Assembly: GCA_026874595.1 (NCBI GenBank)
Contig: CM049306.1
Coordinates: forward strand, 43,460,019 to 43,524,018
Direction of reading: 5' to 3'
Source: Sipunculus nudus
Taxonomy: Eukaryota > Annelida > Sipuncula > Golfingiida > Sipunculidae
DNA: 64,000 nt
In this document: positions 36,301 to 50,100 of the stretch, piece after piece
How the letters are laid out: each line of letters starts with the position of its first letter
Position numbering within the stretch: the stretch's first letter is position 1
The notes under the pieces: model-generated
What the model was told of the DNA's origin: nothing
Databases searched by the model: none
The model's input: only the letters and a program-made list of their open reading frames with translations
Translations under genes and position numbers: made by a program

Positions 36301-39300
36301 AAGTGCACAATAATATAGCATTTGCAGATTCTGTAAAACCTAAAAAGTGATAGGAATACAAAAGTTTTCACATACCTTTGTTGAATAATAAAATAGTTTA
36401 TATTTGTTAATAACTGACCCACTAGATTACCGTTGATAAGGACCATTTTCTCATTTTTGAAAACTGTCATGTTTACTATAGGCATACTGTTATGTTTAGT
36501 GGGTGAATGTAAAAATAAATAAAAGTGACTTCACTCACTGCTCTACTTTACTTGTATAGATATAATAAACTAATTATAAAAAATTAATTATGGGTTTATT
36601 ATAATGGTTAATTATATATATTAAACTATATATAGCAAGAATTCTCAAGGTAATGATTCATAAGTTATAGAATTTTTCAGACCTGACTAAAATTAAGCTC
36701 AGGTTGCATTACTAAGTTATTTTTGTAGAATAACTTTGAACTAATTTGCCTGTCAAAATCAAGGAACTTAACACACACACAAATTGTTCAGTATGTTTGG
36801 TTGAGATATTTCTTGGGCACTGTAATAAAGGCTAATTAAGGTCATGACCAGGTCAAAAGAAGTAGTCCTTATGACAGTTAAATGACTGCACAATCAAGAC
36901 TGCTGAAGACCTTGAACTGTCTCCATGTTCTTCTGCTGGAGTTTTAAATCAGATCCATAAAGATAAGGCCATGGTACACATATAACACATTTGTTTACTT
37001 TTAATTTACTGTGCTTATTACAGGAGCTGCCAACAGGAAGTATTGTGGGAGTTGACCCAGTTTTACTTGGGACATGTAGGTATTTTTATGTAAATCACAT
37101 TTTCATGATAGATTTCATATTTTAGATTTGTTTAATTCATTTTTTTGCATTTTGAAAAGAATGACAATAAATCTTGAAATAATATCCCTCTTATGGTTTT
37201 TTTTACAACGAAAACAAGAGACTGAAATGGGTTTTTAGTGTCTCAGTCTCACAGACCTGGAATATGTGACATTGTGTTCATATATGAAACCTTCACTATA
37301 TCTGAAACTATCAATTGGAGCACTCAGGTTTTGAAATGACCCAGCCCAAAATATATTGGACCCACACTCTTGTTTAGTGAATATGTGAAAATTTTGGAGA
37401 AAAAATGTATTCTTTGCTGCTATGATTTAGGCTATACATCCAACCAAAACCTCCAAACCAGTCACATGATTCAGCTGGCCAATGTTCACAGCTTCATTTT
37501 AACTCATTTAAAACCTGCTTTATGTGTTTTCTTTCATCAGCACAATGGAAAACACTTGAGAAGGACCTGAGTCAGGCTGACCACGCCCTGACTGGTGTTG
37601 ATGAGAACCTGGTGGATCTGATCTGGAACGACCAGCCGCTCAGGCCATGTGAGCCCCTGCTGGTTCTAACTGAGGAATTTACTGGTCAGTATCAGCCATT
37701 ACTGGTGTACACAGATGGTCAATGCAAGTCTGTTCTACATGATATTTGAGACATTTACTGAGAGGGAAAGCAGAACATGACAGCTAAAGTTATTGTTCTG
37801 TGCTGTTCATCAATATTCAGTTGAAGGGATGGTTATTAAAGGGGCCTATCTATATTTCAGGCATGTTAAATATACTTGAAAATGGTGTTTTCTCCTTAAA
37901 ATACTGTAGTATCTGTCAATATTTTGTTCCAAACCTGTTCCTAACTCCTAGATCCTTTTCATGAGAGAGTGAATGAGCCTGCACTGAGCATGATCAGTAA
38001 TATTAACATAGACCACACACGGTCTTGAATCCACCTTATTTTCCACACATCAAGTTTTGTGAGTGAATAAGCAGAAAATTCATTTAAGAGAATAATCTGA
38101 AATATGAACCAACTGAAAACAGATCTGTGTGTCATCTCTATTTCTTCATTTTAGAAAATTTCCACTCAGATTTACAACATTACATCCAAAAATGCTTACA
38201 GGTTCTCAGATATTTTCTCTTAATGATTATTTTACCTTTATTGTTACGTTTAATGTTTAACTGGTGTTTTGTTTCAGGTAAGGCCTGGCAGGATAAGATT
38301 GTGGAGGTCAGAGAAGCCATGAAGAAGGAGGAAGCAGAAGCCCTGGTCATCGCCGCTCTGGATGAGGTTGCTTGTGAGTACTTCCTGTCATGTGACTGTC
38401 ATGTGACTGACAAAATTACCAATTCAACCACCATTTGTAAATGTAAACTAGAAACATACACACCAATGAATTATTTTAAGCCTGAGGAATGCACTTTGTT
38501 GACAGGAAACAATACAAAGATTATTTTGTCAAAGATATTAAATAAGATGGTCCATAATGTTTTAATGAGTCTCAACATCAGAATAAAAATATGTACATTT
38601 TACAAACATTTACAGAATTACAGTTTGGGTATTGAGTTAGAGAATTCTTAACTTTTTTTTAATTTTGTTTACATCTGTGTCATTTGGTTTCAGGGCTGTT
38701 TAATCTGAGAGGAAAGGACATTGACTATAATCCTTGCTGGTTCTCATATGTTATCATCACTGGGAGCTCAGTCAGGTTATATTATCATTGTTTATCTGAA
38801 TCACCAAATACTGTAATAATTCCTGTTTTCTTTGTTAAAGAGGTATTTAAAATAAATATGGCTTTATCAATACCGAATGAGGGGCAGTTGCTATCAGTTA
38901 TCATACTATTCAATATTTTTACACTTGATTTAAGTAAAAATTTAAGTTTTTTTTTTTCATTTTTGTGTTCATCCAATTTTATTAATAAAATTAGCATAAT
39001 AGTGACCTGTTTCTTTAACTAGCAGTGTTATTGCACCTTTGCAATGCTATCAAGCAATATCTTAAAAAAAAAGTTTCAATAGCTTGATCCCTTCTCTTGG
39101 TACCAGATGCACTAGGCTCAGTAGACTGTAGCTGTGTATGACTAAAATGACTGCATTCCATTAAATATGCCTTTTCAAATTACAGTTTGTTTGTGGATGA
39201 CCGCAAGCTGACACCTGATGTCAGACAACACCTGCAGCTTGATCAGGGAGGAGACAGTCCAACCAAAATCACAGTGTTTGCTTACAGTGATATTATGGAA

Positions 39301-42300
39301 CAGCTCAAACAGACCATCACCAATACACAAGGCAAAATATGGGTATGTCATCTAGTTTTCTGTATTTTACTCTCTCTCTGGCGAGGTCCAATTGGCTCTA
39401 ATAACGTATTCTCTTTGACAAGCAAAATGTTTTACTAATCCTCCACATTTATTTTCATGTTTGCTAGGCTGTGAATTGTCAGGGGCTTTTGAATCAAATT
39501 AATTGATTGATTATTTACCTTTGAATAGATTCTCAATTAAGTTATTACTTTAGTTGTAAATTTCACATTTTGTTTAAATAAAATTTTGTATTTTACCAAA
39601 ATGGATGTTTGGTAATTTTAGTGTGTGTTAATAAAATGTTTAATTCCTCTTTGAATTTTACTTTTAACTTATGTGTCACACCTTTTGGTCATACTGGGCA
39701 GGAAATTTTCCCATTTCGTCCTTTATGATTACAGCCGATCACCAATATGTTTGATCACCAACATGACACAAACATAATTTTTGTGCGTCCCAAATGTCAA
39801 CAAAAACCACACTTCCGAGATAAATAATTATAAATATTATTTCCTTCTTGTTGCCAACCACTATATAAGATGGAATATGCCGGCAGACAGTGTCATATAA
39901 AAATTTTTCTCAGTTAAAATGCGCTTGAATACGTTATATCAAGCAGAATCAGTCAATGTAGGGAGGAAAATCTCATGAGAAATCTCTAGGGCCCTTGAGG
40001 GTAGATTCTTATGGACAATTGCAAATTCCATGGCTGTGATACCCCGTATATTGTTGTTATGATATGCGATTGTGGAGACTGTGCGTGTTCCATATGACAT
40101 CTAAGAATATTTTGTTCACACAATCCATTTACTGGCGATGTTCTCAGTTGGGCCCCATATGCTAGTGACTGGCAAATATATTGTTTCAGCGTGTTGTTTT
40201 GTACTTTAGTCTGCCAAGCCTGATATTGTATCTATTAATAAATGCTAGGCTTAAATAGATGTTGGCTTTGTTAAGATGCTGGGTCAAAGCCAGGTCTGAA
40301 AAAATATTGCCTGAGCATCTGATCAAGGATATACGGTATTATGTTTAATTGTATTTCATTCATTAATCAATCTTTGGTGTTTCAGGTGAGTGACAGGTCC
40401 AATGCAGCATTGACAAGCTTAGTTCCAGAGGTAAGGGAATAATAATTATATAAATATATACATATAATAATGTATTTTATGAGATTTGTGAAAAAAAAAT
40501 CTCTCCACCACAATATACAGTAAAACCTCACCTAATGATCATCCTTTTTAGCGACCCCTTCAAACTAATGACCTCTTGTTCACAGTTCAAATCCTTTTTT
40601 GCTCTTAATATAAGACCTCACTTAGAAGACCACTTAGAAAATGCGACCACTTTATTGAGGTCCCATTGGTGGTCAAAATTTCAAGGTTTAGCTGTAAATC
40701 ATACTTGACCTTTGCCATAACTGTGGATCATAATTCTGATAAAAAGAAGATATCTTCACAAGATCTATGTGAATTGAATATTTTTTTGCATTTTATGTCT
40801 TAATTGTATCGTTATATAATTATATGTGTCATATCATTATATGGTTATCTGATTTTAAAAAAATATTCCAGTCAGTGGTCAGTGCAGTGTGTAAACAATT
40901 GACTGTTTTGTATAAGGTAGTTGGCAGTGGTCATTGATCACTACAAGAATTAGCTTTGAGCCTATCAGCCAGAAATTCATGTGCAGTTGGACTACAGTGA
41001 CCTGCTCATACTGTTGATTACAAATATAAAGTAATATTATGGTCTTGCAAGTGAGAAATTTCAGCATCATGAAATATATATACCTTTGCCGTGGACTTAA
41101 GAACATGCAGAGTATAATGCTAGCATTATGCCATGTAGGTGTCAAAGAGGGAAGCTTATATTCCAACCCCGGTATCTTGGCCTTAGGAGTGAGTACTCAA
41201 ACATTCATACATACATTATATATACATGTTTATATATTGCTAGTTTACATATTGTTATCCTCAGGGCCGCAGAATACCAGCTTTGACTCCAGTTGCCAAC
41301 ATGAAAGCAGTGAAGAATGCTACAGAAATTCAGGGGATGAAAAATGCTCATGTGAGTTTTCAGCAGAATAAAAAGATTAATACACAATTCTTTTTAAATA
41401 TATTTTTGAGTAACTGACAGCACATTATTGCTTATATAAGTGTTATATTACACAAACATTTCAGAATGCATGTCAGAATACAGACTGTCTTGGTGCACAT
41501 TTCATGATCTTCTCAAGGTGCACATTTCATAACAATTCCAGGGTGCACATTTTATGACATTGTAAGTGTGCACATTACATAATACTACCAGGGTACACAT
41601 TTCACATATTTGTCACAGTGCATATTTCATAAAAGACTCCGGGTGCAATGTTTATACAATGTTAGAGTGTCTATTTTATAATTGTCAGTGCAAAGATCAC
41701 AAGACCCTTAGAAATTGTCTTTGTATTTATATAGTGTAAAGTCTATATTGTTGCCAGAGTGCTTATTATCAGCCATGCTTTAATAGAAACATAAACTTAA
41801 AAATACAAGACTTACAAGAGCTACAAGATAAATATTGTCATGGATTTTGTATAAGCTTTTCTGTCATTTGCTGTTCCTGAGCCTACTGTTTTCTTAAGAA
41901 CATGTAATACAAACTCTTGCAGTATGTCACTGTTTCCTCCTTTGTTTTTTTTTTTCTTTTTTAGGTGAAAGATGCAGTTGCTTTGTGTGAGTACATCTGC
42001 TGGCTAGAAAAAGAGGTAAGTACACGGTATCAGATGGGAGACAATGGTTTTAACATCTATCCATCATCTTTCTGGTATTAGGAGATCTTATATTAAAATA
42101 TATTTGGTAGTGGACCTATTTCTGATACAGTTGATGTTTTTGGCTTGTCTACCACTCCTGAGCCAGTAATCCAGAGTGACAGACATTAAGAGTGGTTTTT
42201 GAAAATGTTAAAATGTGCTGTCTTAGTGTCATTAACTGAAATAAATTATATGCTATCCATAGCTCCCATGGCAACTTATGTAACTACTTAAATTCATTAA

Positions 42301-45300
42301 TTTTATAGACCTTAATTGATAGAGATCAATAAAAGGTATTCATGTACAGTATGATATATACTTAATTGTTATTATTCATAACTTTATAGCTTTTTATCGT
42401 AACTTGATAGTAGGTCTGAAATCAGTACATAATTTTGGACTCTAGCATTGGATAGACATTACCAGACTTAGCCTTAAGTAGTTTTTGCTATGACAACACT
42501 GTTTACAGTTGCAAAATATATATAAATTTGACTTGGTGAGTTAAAAACCACTCCAAAGCATATAACTCATAATCGTTAAATTGGTAATCATTAAATATAG
42601 CCTGACTGTTAGTTTGCAAAAATGTGCAGATATGAGGGCACATATGTGGGTACACTGTCGGATTTGTCCAGTTATATTGGTAAAAATTGTGCATATCTAA
42701 TGGACAAGTATAAGGTTAGGAAATGTAATTTCTAATTGAAGAGCTGTCAACTGGAAATTAAGTTTACAGCTGTTCAGTAGTCTTTGCACTATATTTTTTC
42801 CATTATTTATTCACTTTATTGCAAATTACTTTTGTCTGTACATGTAAATGTACGAAATAAATATTATCACAATCAACTGCTCAAGTCCAAAATTTGGACC
42901 CAAATGCTTGGTCACTCAAGTACCTCTTTCAGCTCTACTTGAAAGGTCACCAGGTAATATGTACAGTCGATGGCAGTTCTGTGATCAGCAATGTTTGTTA
43001 TCCTTCTTTCTTTTGTGAGTTGCCAACAGAACAGGAACATCATGTTTTATAATGAGAATATGTATTTATGTTTCAGGTGACAAAACAAGAAATCACTGAG
43101 ATCTCAGGATCAGATAAACTTCTTGGATTCAGGAGGTTTGAATTTCTTTTATTCTATAACACAAGAGTTTATTAAATATTTCAAATATGATGTATATCAA
43201 TCCACTTAATATGTTGCTTATAACTCGCTTACATTTGACATGAGAAAGATATTTTTAATGAAAATAATAAACTGCATTACCATGGTGATAGTGAAGATGA
43301 TTAATGAACTTTCTCTCTTTCAGTGAGCAGGCTGACTTTGTTAGCCCAAGTTTTGACACAATCTCTTCTGTTGGATCCAATGGAGCCATTATACATTACA
43401 AGTAAGCACAGTGTCACAGAGGGTGGTGATGTTATGGTAATTGTGCCCTGACTTTTCAGTTAAAGGTTGATGGGTTCACTTCCCTTTTGGTCATGCAAAC
43501 ATATTCCAAATCTCAATGTGTTGCCATATAAGACACTTGCCTATAAATAATTAATTAATACATATCTTGCATAAATTGAACCCAATTCCTGGGAGAAAAA
43601 CATTTTCCTATTCATTTTTCTACAAAAGACAAGAGGTTGTGCGAATTTATAAAAAACAATTTTACATGTGAAAACAGGTCAACTTGGCAACAGGAAACCC
43701 TCGTGACTAAAAATTCTAGATTTCATCAAAAGTTAAGTATTTCTGTCAGTCAGCCACAGATTTTCTGGGAAGGTTAAAAACAATGTAAAATCATTTCTAA
43801 ATTTTGCCTGTGACATCACACTTTGCACCATCCAATCACATTGGGGCCCAGTCTCTGTTTTGGATGCAGTGCACCCTACACATAACAAACCCACATGCTA
43901 ATACATTTACCTAACCTTCAGAATAGCTCTCCATGTTGAGACCTCAGCCCTAGGTCTGTACCACAAGGATGTGCTCTTTTAAGGTGGCAGAACTGGTCCC
44001 CCCCACCTCACCTGACTTTGTTTCAGTTTTTCCTTTGCATGGAACAATCTTATGCTTTAATACCCCCTAAAGTATACATTTTCTGAAAGCTAAGAAAATT
44101 CTCTATAGTTTGGTGATAATAAACTTTGTTTCCGAGGAACAGGTTTGAATTTGTAAGAATTTTAATTTAATTTTAATTTTTAACAAAAAATCGTTACTTC
44201 CAGCACAACTAAAGCAGATACAGAAAATCTTCTTAAATAAATCGAGAATTAAGATAATAATCCCCAGGCATTTTTTGTTTAGTGAGTTAAGTTTAAAAAT
44301 TACGATTTTACAGAGTAATTAATTTTGAAATCTTCACAAATCATTTCATTTTTTACTTTTATCTTAATAAAATCCTTAAAATTTAGTATAGGCGTAAAAT
44401 AAAAAAACGCTTTTTAGAAGACATATTAACAATTATTTATTTGAAAGATGGTATGTTTCATACAAGTGATTACAGAGAAATAACGCTCTAAAGATAAGGT
44501 GTTCAGGTGAAATGATGTTTCGAGAAAATGGCCAAAAACTATATTCGTAGAGATCATTCGTCCTACACACGTAACTAACCACAACTACATGTTGACAGTC
44601 ACATGAATTTGGTCAACACAGTGGTTCTTATCAAACCATGCTATAATAACATGGATTAATTGGCTATGTTGCTTTAAAAACGTATTAAAACGATAAAAGT
44701 TTGTCCTGTCACACCAGCGACTTGTCAAACACCACGTGCATGGACTTTAGTAGGTGCAGCTTACAGTTTTGGCCGAGTGCCAAGGTGCTCTGAGCACTCG
44801 ACAACCGGGACCTGCGGCTGAACAGGTGCGTAGCCGGGCCTAATAGGTAACCGCGTGTTTACACAGGAACAAGGGGAGCGGGATATATGGCCATTCAAGG
44901 AGAACGAAGATTGATTTACCTATCACTGTTTACATACATTATAGGTATTTGGGAGTTGACAATAGAGACGAGTTTATAACGATCATACAAATCTTGTATA
45001 AAATAAATTATATATTTACCGACTACCGAGCGCCAACATCCGTATCATGGAGAGTGCCTCGTATTAGTTATTATAAATAGTTGTACAATCCATGTAAAAT
45101 AAATAAAGTTTATATTTAAATCTCGCATACACATACAAGTCATATGTGAAATCTGGACTTATTGTTTATTGGAGGGAAGTACAACAGCGGCTGACAATAG
45201 CGCGTTTAGTTGATAACACTGCCAAAGTTGATAGGTGTCGGCCTCCGGTTCTCTTCATGCGTAAACGTAGAGATGCCGTCATCTGACTTTTCATCGTCGC

Positions 45301-47136
45301 TGGCCATAAGTTTGATCACGGAAGTATGTTCGGCCCGCTGGGACTTCTTGATATCATTCAACTGCTGCAGTTTTTAAATTGGCATTCGGGATTTGCTTTG
45401 TCGGCCCCTCGTACTCTTGTTTGGTATTGCCATAATATTTATTTGTTGTGGTGTTGACAGTATGAATATCATAGATGTTATGGTTGGGATATGAAGCAGC
45501 TTATTATACAGTAATTTTACGTATCTGTCGATAGGCTCAGGATATAGCAGAAATAACATGATGTCAAGTGAAAATTTGTATTTCCGTGTAACATACCTGA
45601 CAAAAGACAGAAAGGCCAATGACACTAACAGATCATTCACAAGGACGGGTTTGTTTGCACACTAATTAGCTAGAGTTAGGGTTGCTCTCCAACGCTTATC
45701 AGTTGTATGCTCAGCTAGTTAGATTGGGCAAACGTCGACCATCAGTACTTGCCATCTCCTGCACGGAGGTACTTGTCCCATGCATTAATTAAACTCTTGC
45801 ACCTCGCGATTGGCTGAATGACCCAGGTGAGGGCTGGGGGCAGAGTGATTGACAGGCCTGTGGCAGGGCTGGAGTTAGTTTACAAACACCCTGTCAACAC
45901 ATCTTGGTGTTTACTGAATAGAAATCCTCCTTTTCCACAAAATGCAACCAGTGACCCAAAATGTGCTCAGCTGCATTAGATCCGCCCAGTATTCAATATT
46001 ACGTATACCTTTTATTGAAAAACACCAATTTTTAGGATTTTGACCAGTCCTGCTACCTTAAGTTAAGGGTGAACAGGATGGCCAACTTGCAGATAGAATA
46101 ACTAATAGAATAATTTAATACCTTTTAGAGCTTTTCAATGGTTGCTTGGGGTTTTTTTCTCTACTGGCTAGGGTCTAAGGTGAAAATGCAAGAGTGAATA
46201 ATCCCAAAGATTTGGAATGAAAAGGTTATGTCATAGCAGCCTGATATTGTCAGTGATGTAAGACTTTGTTATACTTGTATAGGTATGCCAAGCATTACAA
46301 AGAGATTATATCGAATTTAGAGGTGGCTATCGGAAAATCGATTATATCAGTTAATCAGCCGGGGATTAGCTATTGATTAATGATAAATATTGAGAGAAAT
46401 GTTAATGTCAATAGTCAGCTCAGTATTATTTTTAAATGTTGATATTACCCATGACATGTCATCAGTACAACTACTGTCATGCAATAATAAAAGTATAGCA
46501 ATGTCTAGATGAATCCTACAAAAAATCTGCATCTACTTTAAATAAAATTATCCAGATAAAATGTAGTAGCAGTATTTTTAATGTATTAAGATCCAGAATA
46601 ATCTATAAACTTGCCATATTATTATGTGAAAATTTATTAATCTTCCAAACTGATGTTAGTTGATAATCATATTGATTCTTGTCAGTCATTCCTAATCAAC
46701 TCAGTCTTACCATAGTGTCACACTTCAGCTCGATATCAATAAAAACTCTAATCTATTAAAAAAAGTGCACACCGTATATTCGTAAGTACAAGTTATATTC
46801 TCTGAGAAAGTGTTATTTGTTTTACAAAAATCAATCAGGATTCATAATATATATTTTTAAATTCTTATGTTACCTTTAGACCAGAAGAGGCAACAAACAA
46901 GATTATCAACACACAAGAAATCTACCTGTGTGACTCAGGTGGACAGTACAAGTAAGTGCTGCCTGTGATACCATTTGGACTTCTCTCTCTGCTTTATAAT
47001 GAAAATCATTTTGAAGAAAACTTAACTGTTTTTCACAGCTGCCAGAGATCCAATCAGTAGGTAAATCTTATATCTTTTATTTCATCATAATGGGAATATT
47101 TCCTATATTTCCTATTTTATAAAAAAAAAAGATAAA

Positions 47137-47191
<55 letters not shown>

Positions 47192-50100
47192 GTATGAATT
47201 TTGATTGTTTCAGAGATGGAACCACAGATGTCACAAGGACTGTCCATTTTGGCACCCCCACAGATTATGAAAAGGTAAATTTATAAGAGACTGATCCATG
47301 GACTGATATAAATATTGCAATGCTGCATTTGGCTTAAGTCTCATTGTCATTTTACCATAGTACTTTTCATCAGTGCATCATGATCCATGAATCATTGAAA
47401 AGTAATTACATGATATATCTTTCAATCTAATGATTAGAAATACTTTTCTACATTTTAAAGTCTTTGAATTCAAGTTTAAGCTAATACCCCTACAACATTT
47501 TACAACCATGTATTATTTTCAGGAATAGACATGTAAATGAAAAGAACATTGTTATGGCTTCTGTGGCTCAGGGGTAGAGCATAGGGCTCAAGGCTGGGAG
47601 ATTGAGAGTTCGAATCATAGCCGAGGCGGTGAGAATTTTCATGGTCGGCCCCCACCCAGGGTGAGCGATCTGCAGGTTTAATGGGGAGACTGTACCCAAC
47701 AGTCGTGTTTCACTCACAAATTAGTGTGCCTTTCGGGGGTTCCTCGGTGTTATGACCCAGCAATGGGAATGAGATACAGCCAGGACCCACAGGAGTGATT
47801 CACCGAGCCTGGTTGACGCCAGAAAGTCGTGTGTAAGCCCCTGTCACGTAGTCCGAAACCGGAATGGAATTCTGCAGATGTACATACTTAGTTAAGCAAG
47901 CATTAAAAAATGGAGGCGGTTACCTCCAAAAAAAAATCTATATAAAAAAAAAGTACATTGTAATTTATTTTTTTATTGACAGGAGTGTTTCACCAGAGTA
48001 CTTCAGGGTCACATACATTTGGGCACAGTAGTGTTTCCTAATGGAGTCAAAGGTAACCACAAGAGCTAATAATATAAAGACAACTAGTATTCAAACTCTC
48101 CAGTCCTCTGTATACAAGTTGTGATATTTACAACTGTGGTATGTACATTATACAGAGTAAATGTATATACTTCAGAGCGATACTATCCAAGATGCCCAGA
48201 CACACAATGTATTAGGGTTTTGAAGCAGAATAATAATGCATGTCTTTCTTAAATTTTATTTACTTTTACGTTTCTGTGATTATCTGGTAGGGAGTGGCCC
48301 TCTAATGCTCACATAATCCACCTCTTGTTGTTAAGTGAAGTGAAATATGAGTCCTTAAAGAGTCATAAATCTTATAAACTTGTTAAAAAAGTAGTGATAC
48401 TTATCTGTGCATATTAGTGGTTACTATTTGGTACATAGAAGCACTATGCTGTACTGATAGTTATGATATCTTTTAATGTTTAAATAGTCAATAGATTTTT
48501 AAAAACAGATGAAAACTTTTTCCTCTGTGTTATGACCCAGCAATTAGGATGATTACACACCAAGGACCTGCAGGTGTGGTAGACACCAGGCCTGGGTGAC
48601 ACCAGGGTATAAAATAAAAAAAAATGACAGGAAGTGAGTGCTACCGCCCTGTGACGTAGTCCCCTACCACTTTAGACGTATTTAGCTTTAGAATTAGACA
48701 AGTCATCATTAAAAATAGATGCAGCTACCTCCACCAAAAATAAAAGAAAAAAGACAAATAAAGATTTAGCACCATATTCAATGTGTACCTTAAACCTTGT
48801 CCTTAATCCCTCCTTAACCCCTCCAGTACTTTAACCGTGTGATTCCATGTTCACTCAGGTCACCGCCTGGACTGTCTGGCCAGGACCCCATTGTGGAGGG
48901 CAGGGCTGGAGTATCTGCATGGAACAGGACATGGGGTGGGGTCATTCCTTAATGTACATGAAGGTAAGAGATAAGAGTATTATAAGAATATATAAATATT
49001 AATAATAATATATTAGTTAAGTGTTATCATAATATAATAATAATGCCCTACTATAATTCACTGATGTGGGAGTGGTTACCAAAGTGTGTTATTCTGGTTA
49101 CTTCTCTGTCCCTAAAAGTCCAATATCTGCCACACTCTCTGCAGATAGATTCCTTGCCTCATGATTGATTCATTAGTTCTGCTACACTAAAACCTTGACT
49201 CAAACCTGAACTGGTTGTGAGGGTATCTTTGATATAACATAGATTCAGAGACAGTGTCATCATTTTCATTTTATTGGTAACATGTTCGTGCGGATGATTT
49301 ATATGGTTGAATGTATCTATACAGAATTTATAAATTTCATGGTTCACAATACTGAATATGCACCTGTGCTGAGAATGTAAGGACTATATTTTATTTATTT
49401 TTACATTTTATTGTCCCCAGCTTCCTTGGAAGGAATGGGGGACATTGATTTGGGTTTGTCTGTACCTCTGTCTGTCTGGACTTTGTTTCAATGCGATAAC
49501 TGTTCTAAATATTATCGGATTTCATTCAAGTTCAGATCACTTGATTGCTCTCATGCATACCTTGGTTGGTCTTAGTGTTGGAGTGTCTGAATTGTGAGTG
49601 AATTTATTCTCACCAGCACCAAAAAAATTATCAAATTTTGTTCCAATTTAACAAGCAAAATTATGATATGTGAAGACTTCTTCAGGGTACAATAAAACTA
49701 AAACAGAGCCAGTATTACATGTAGAGACAACTTCAGGCCAACATAAAAACTAAAACATTGATAAGGCAAGCATGAAGATCACAGGCAGAAGCAGGGGACA
49801 TTAATTCCACAAATTTGCTGGTTTGCTGTACATGTTGATGCTTTCTGTTGTTTTGTAGGTCCCTGCAGTATCAGTCACAGGACCAGTCCACTTGAAGTCC
49901 CTCTGGAGGAAGGCATGATCCTCAGTAATGGTAAGAATATCACCTTGAGATCTCAGACATTTCTAATCTCACACCATACAAAGTTTAACAACAGCTTTCT
50001 ATGTGTGTAAAAGGCCTTACCACATTAGTGAAAATATCATAACTTCCTACATGCAAGCAGCACATGAGACATACTAAAAAGAGACTTCAATATTCCCATT

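Noticed and set aside
36099-36485. Antisense 128-residue frame after the LINE
   Set aside because: No conserved motif, and it lies in intron 4. Not supported as a gene.
47557-47627. Functional tRNA gene
   Set aside because: A and B boxes are present but there is no clean acceptor stem or anticodon arm, and the sequence continues into a SINE body with a second copy nearby.
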